The notes beneath the pieces are model-generated. The model ran no database searches. It was given only the letters and a program-made list of their open reading frames with translations, and had not been told where the DNA came from. This document shows positions 62,085 to 64,000 of a DNA stretch of 64,000 nucleotides, in pieces. The stretch covers positions 124,001-188,000 of the forward strand of contig NZ_JAJUWS010000003.1 in the NCBI RefSeq assembly GCF_021390475.1. Direction: 5' to 3'. This DNA comes from Streptomyces sp. ST2-7A (GTDB lineage: Bacteria; Actinomycetota; Actinomycetes; Streptomycetales; Streptomycetaceae). The position numbers were made by a program, and so were the translations under genes. Every line of letters starts with the position of its first letter. Positions within the stretch are counted from its first letter, which is position 1.

Positions 62085-62844
62085 AAGATCACACCCTCGA
62101 ACGTAACACCGCGTGCGGACACAGCCGCCTGGCCGTGCCCCCGGGGTCCTTCCCCCTCCGACACCCCCGCAAGCACGGGACCATCGTGCCGGCATCCGGG
62201 CCCCGTCGAGGGGATCCTGACGGCCCGTCGGACGCCACCACCACCGACCCACGGGGTGGCGGGGCACGGTCGCCGTTGACCGTCGGGCCCCTGGTCGAAT
62301 ACCGCCGCGAAGTCGACCCCCCGTCCCGGACGTTACCGTTCCGTGATCGCCGAGTCGAGTCCGATTCCGATGAATTCCCCGCTCCCCCGACGGAATTGCC
62401 CCACGGAGGCGTCCGGTTTCCCATCCGGGTCCGGGAGGGCGGCCGGGGGTGCCCCGCCTTCCCGTCGATCGCCCCGCGTGCGCGGACCCTCCGACCCCGG
62501 CCTCCCCACCGCGGACTCCCCCACCGGACCCGCACGGAACCGGCACCCGAATGGCCCGGAACATCCCCGGAGTCGTCCCGACCCCTGCCGGCCGGGCCGC
62601 TCCCACCCCGCTCCGCCGCCCCTCTCCGGCACCGGACGGCCCGGAGGGGGATTCCGGCATCGCGAAGCCCGTCCCTCGAACATCTTCCCGAGCCTTTCGC
62701 GGGACGGGCCACCTCCTCCGCCGGACGACCACGGCGCGACGAATGTTGCGCGTTCGTTATCCGACCCGAAAGGAGTCCGCCGCCGGACGATCCGGGGGAA
62801 CCGACCCCCCGGGAGACGGTGCGCGACGCCGTCCCACCCACCGC
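62085..62844. other. 760-base stretch without a recognised gene
   Basis: Only Arg/Pro/Gly-rich frames on both strands; none has a credible start or family sequence. It holds the candidate M23 terminator at 62792-62812 and presumably the promoter of the small membrane protein. A small RNA here cannot be excluded. Confidence 0.5.
62792..62812 (-). terminator. Short stem-loop after the M23 peptidase gene
   Basis: CCGGGGG and CCCCCGG with a seven-base loop lie 32 bases past the stop. Short stem, so moderate support. Confidence 0.4.
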
Positions 62845-63846
62845 TCATCCGATCTCGACCCCGTACCGGCGCAGGTAGGCCACCGGATCGACATCGGTGC
62901 CGTAGTCGGCCCCCTCGCGAACCTCGAAGTGCAGGTGGGGACCGCTGGAGCGCCCGGTGTTGCCCGACAGCCCCACGGGCACCCCGCCGTCGACCCGTTC
63001 CCCCGGCCGCGCGTGGAGGCGCGAGAGGTGGGCGTACAGGGCGTGGTGTCCGTCCGCCATCTCCACCGTGACGAGCTGTCCGTACGAGCTCGACTCACCG
63101 GCGAAGACCACGGTGCCGGGACCCACCGAGACCACCTCCGCCCCTTCCGGGACGGCGAAGTCCACCCCGGTGTGATAGCCCGCCTGCCACTCCCCCGGCG
63201 TTCCGTAGGAGGCGGAGACCGGGTAGCCCACCACGGGCGCGGTCCAGTGCCCGCCGATGTCACCACCGGCCGGCCGGGAAGGGCCGGCGGCCCCCGGGAT
63301 CCACCCGGGGAGGGGTTCCGTGCCCGGTGCGGGGAGGGAGCCCCGGCCGGGGAGAGGGACGCCGCCGGGGAGGGAGAACGGGTCGAACCGTGGCACGGCG
63401 GCCGATCGGTCGACCCTCCGCCACCCGGGGCCGGCGCCGGGGCGTCCGAGCCCTCGGTACCGCTCGAGCAGCACGGCGGCCCGGTTCCCCGCGGGGTCGG
63501 GGACACCGCCCACGGCACCGTCGCCCGGGTCGACGGCGGCCCGGGGCGGCGGACCGGGAGAACGGTGCCGGTGGAAGTCCGGCTCCCCCGGACCCCTCGG
63601 ATGTCGTCGGTGGTCGCCGCCGGTCCGGGCGGACGGCGGGGTCTCCCGGGCCTGCGGGGCCCCGAGCGGGGAACGATCCCCGGCGCTTCCCGCGTGGGCG
63701 GCTCCCGGCGCGCCGGCGGCGAACAGGAGCGCGGCCAGGACGCCGGCCACCAGCCGGCAACCGGTGCCGGGGCGGCCTCCGATGACGGGACGGCGGCCGG
63801 GGGCGGACGCTCGGGCGCCGCGGGAGTCGTTCCGCGATGGGGTCAT
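62845..63846 (-). CDS. Secreted M23-family peptidoglycan endopeptidase
   Basis: A 333-residue exported metallopeptidase of the LytM type, cutting peptide cross-bridges in peptidoglycan. A basic N-terminus is followed by the signal helix LVAGVLAALLFAAGAPGAAH (about 30-50), then a long Pro/Arg/Gly-rich linker to about 205. The C-terminal 130 residues are the M23 domain: YHTGVDFAVPEGAEVVSVG supplies the His and Asp of the HxxxD zinc site, and SSGPHLHFEVREG supplies the HxH motif. All zinc ligands are present, so it should be active. ATG 63846 directly precedes the basic region; an in-frame GTG at 63894 is possible. No c-di-AMP riboswitch, a common control of such genes in actinomycetes, was recognised in the short upstream region available. 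Confidence 0.92.
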   Translation of the reverse strand: MTPSRNDSRGARASAPGRRPVIGGRPGTGCRLVAGVLAALLFAAGAPGAAHAGSAGDRSPLGAPQARETPPSARTGGDHRRHPRGPGEPDFHRHRSPGPPPRAAVDPGDGAVGGVPDPAGNRAAVLLERYRGLGRPGAGPGWRRVDRSAAVPRFDPFSLPGGVPLPGRGSLPAPGTEPLPGWIPGAAGPSRPAGGDIGGHWTAPVVGYPVSASYGTPGEWQAGYHTGVDFAVPEGAEVVSVGPGTVVFAGESSSYGQLVTVEMADGHHALYAHLSRLHARPGERVDGGVPVGLSGNTGRSSGPHLHFEVREGADYGTDVDPVAYLRRYGVEIG

Positions 63847-64000
63847 GACGGAGAGCCAAGCCCGGCGGGCCGGGTGCCGCATCCGGCGACGCACCGCCCG
63901 GCGCGTCCGTTCGGCTCAGTGCGGCGCGGCGGCCGGAAGGGGTATCGGCGCTGTTCGCACCGGGACCGGCCCCCGTCCCCGGGGCCGGCGCGGGATTCCG
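63847..64000. other. Right edge, no gene assigned
   Basis: A minus-strand frame ending in TGA at 63916-63918 (…RTAPIPLPAAAPH) could be the tail of the next gene, but its codons (CGA, ACA, ATA, CTT) are atypical for this genome. Left unassigned. Confidence 0.3.

Noticed and set aside
1..64000. CRISPR arrays, rRNA genes or intact insertion sequences
   Set aside because: No regularly spaced repeats with unique spacers, no rRNA sequence, and no transposase with terminal inverted repeats were seen.
63847..64000. c-di-AMP riboswitch or another gene upstream of the M23 peptidase
   Set aside because: Only 154 bases are available and no conserved core was recognised; the possible gene tail has atypical codons.

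Overview
The window is very GC-rich, and its gene order closely matches the proA-proB / obg-rpmA-rplU / rne / mreBCD / ndk-folC-valS / clpX-clpP-tig block of Streptomyces and close relatives. No base-composition or database calculation was run; the assignment rests on recognised protein families and their order. It reads as a Streptomycetaceae-type chromosome arm of housekeeping genes, almost all on the minus strand, interrupted by one accessory island.

Layout. 1-6128: two related membrane proteins (the first cut by the window edge), proA, a small conserved protein, proB and a small GNAT protein. 6129-20800: the accessory island. It holds a decayed tyrosine recombinase, a putative immunity gene, a 2286-residue secreted RHS protein with a Hint domain and an unassigned C-terminal toxin tip, a 1416-residue LamG/DNRLRE surface-binding protein, and a broken LamG paralogue. 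21173-30733: a wall or capsule polymer cluster with a Stealth phosphotransferase, a membrane acyltransferase, two TagF-like polymerases and a fused cytidylyltransferase-reductase of the CDP-ribitol type. 31029-37509: obgE, rpmA, rplU and a large RNase E/G. 37711-41962: the linked TIGR03936 and TIGR03960 (radical SAM) genes and a CHAD protein. 42137-48552: the elongasome cluster mreB-mreC-mreD-PBP2-rodA. 48862-54953: ndk, a DUF4233 protein, folC and valS. 55112-61093: a repeat-rich membrane protein, clpX, clpP2, clpP1 and tig. 61295-63846: tRNA-Pro, tRNA-Gly, a small membrane protein and a secreted M23 peptidase.

How it fits together. The housekeeping part couples ribosome and translation quality control (rne, L21, L27, Obg, trigger factor, ClpXP, ValRS) with cell-wall geometry (Mre, PBP2, RodA). 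The polymer cluster sits between them and plausibly makes a ribitol- or glycosyl-phosphate wall polymer. The island looks like a two-polypeptide version of a WapA-type contact toxin. The LamG/DNRLRE protein carries the wall- or glycan-binding modules. The RHS protein carries the shell, the self-cleaving Hint domain and a replaceable toxin. The gene overlapping its stop codon is the expected immunity gene. The recombinase and LamG remnants, and AT-richer stretches at the toxin tip and inside the LamG gene, point to past acquisition and module exchange.

Many genes are closed by strong GC-rich stem-loops without T-runs, as is usual in actinomycetes; the best are listed as terminators. Start codons were chosen from ribosome-binding sites and family lengths, so several differ from the longest open frame.
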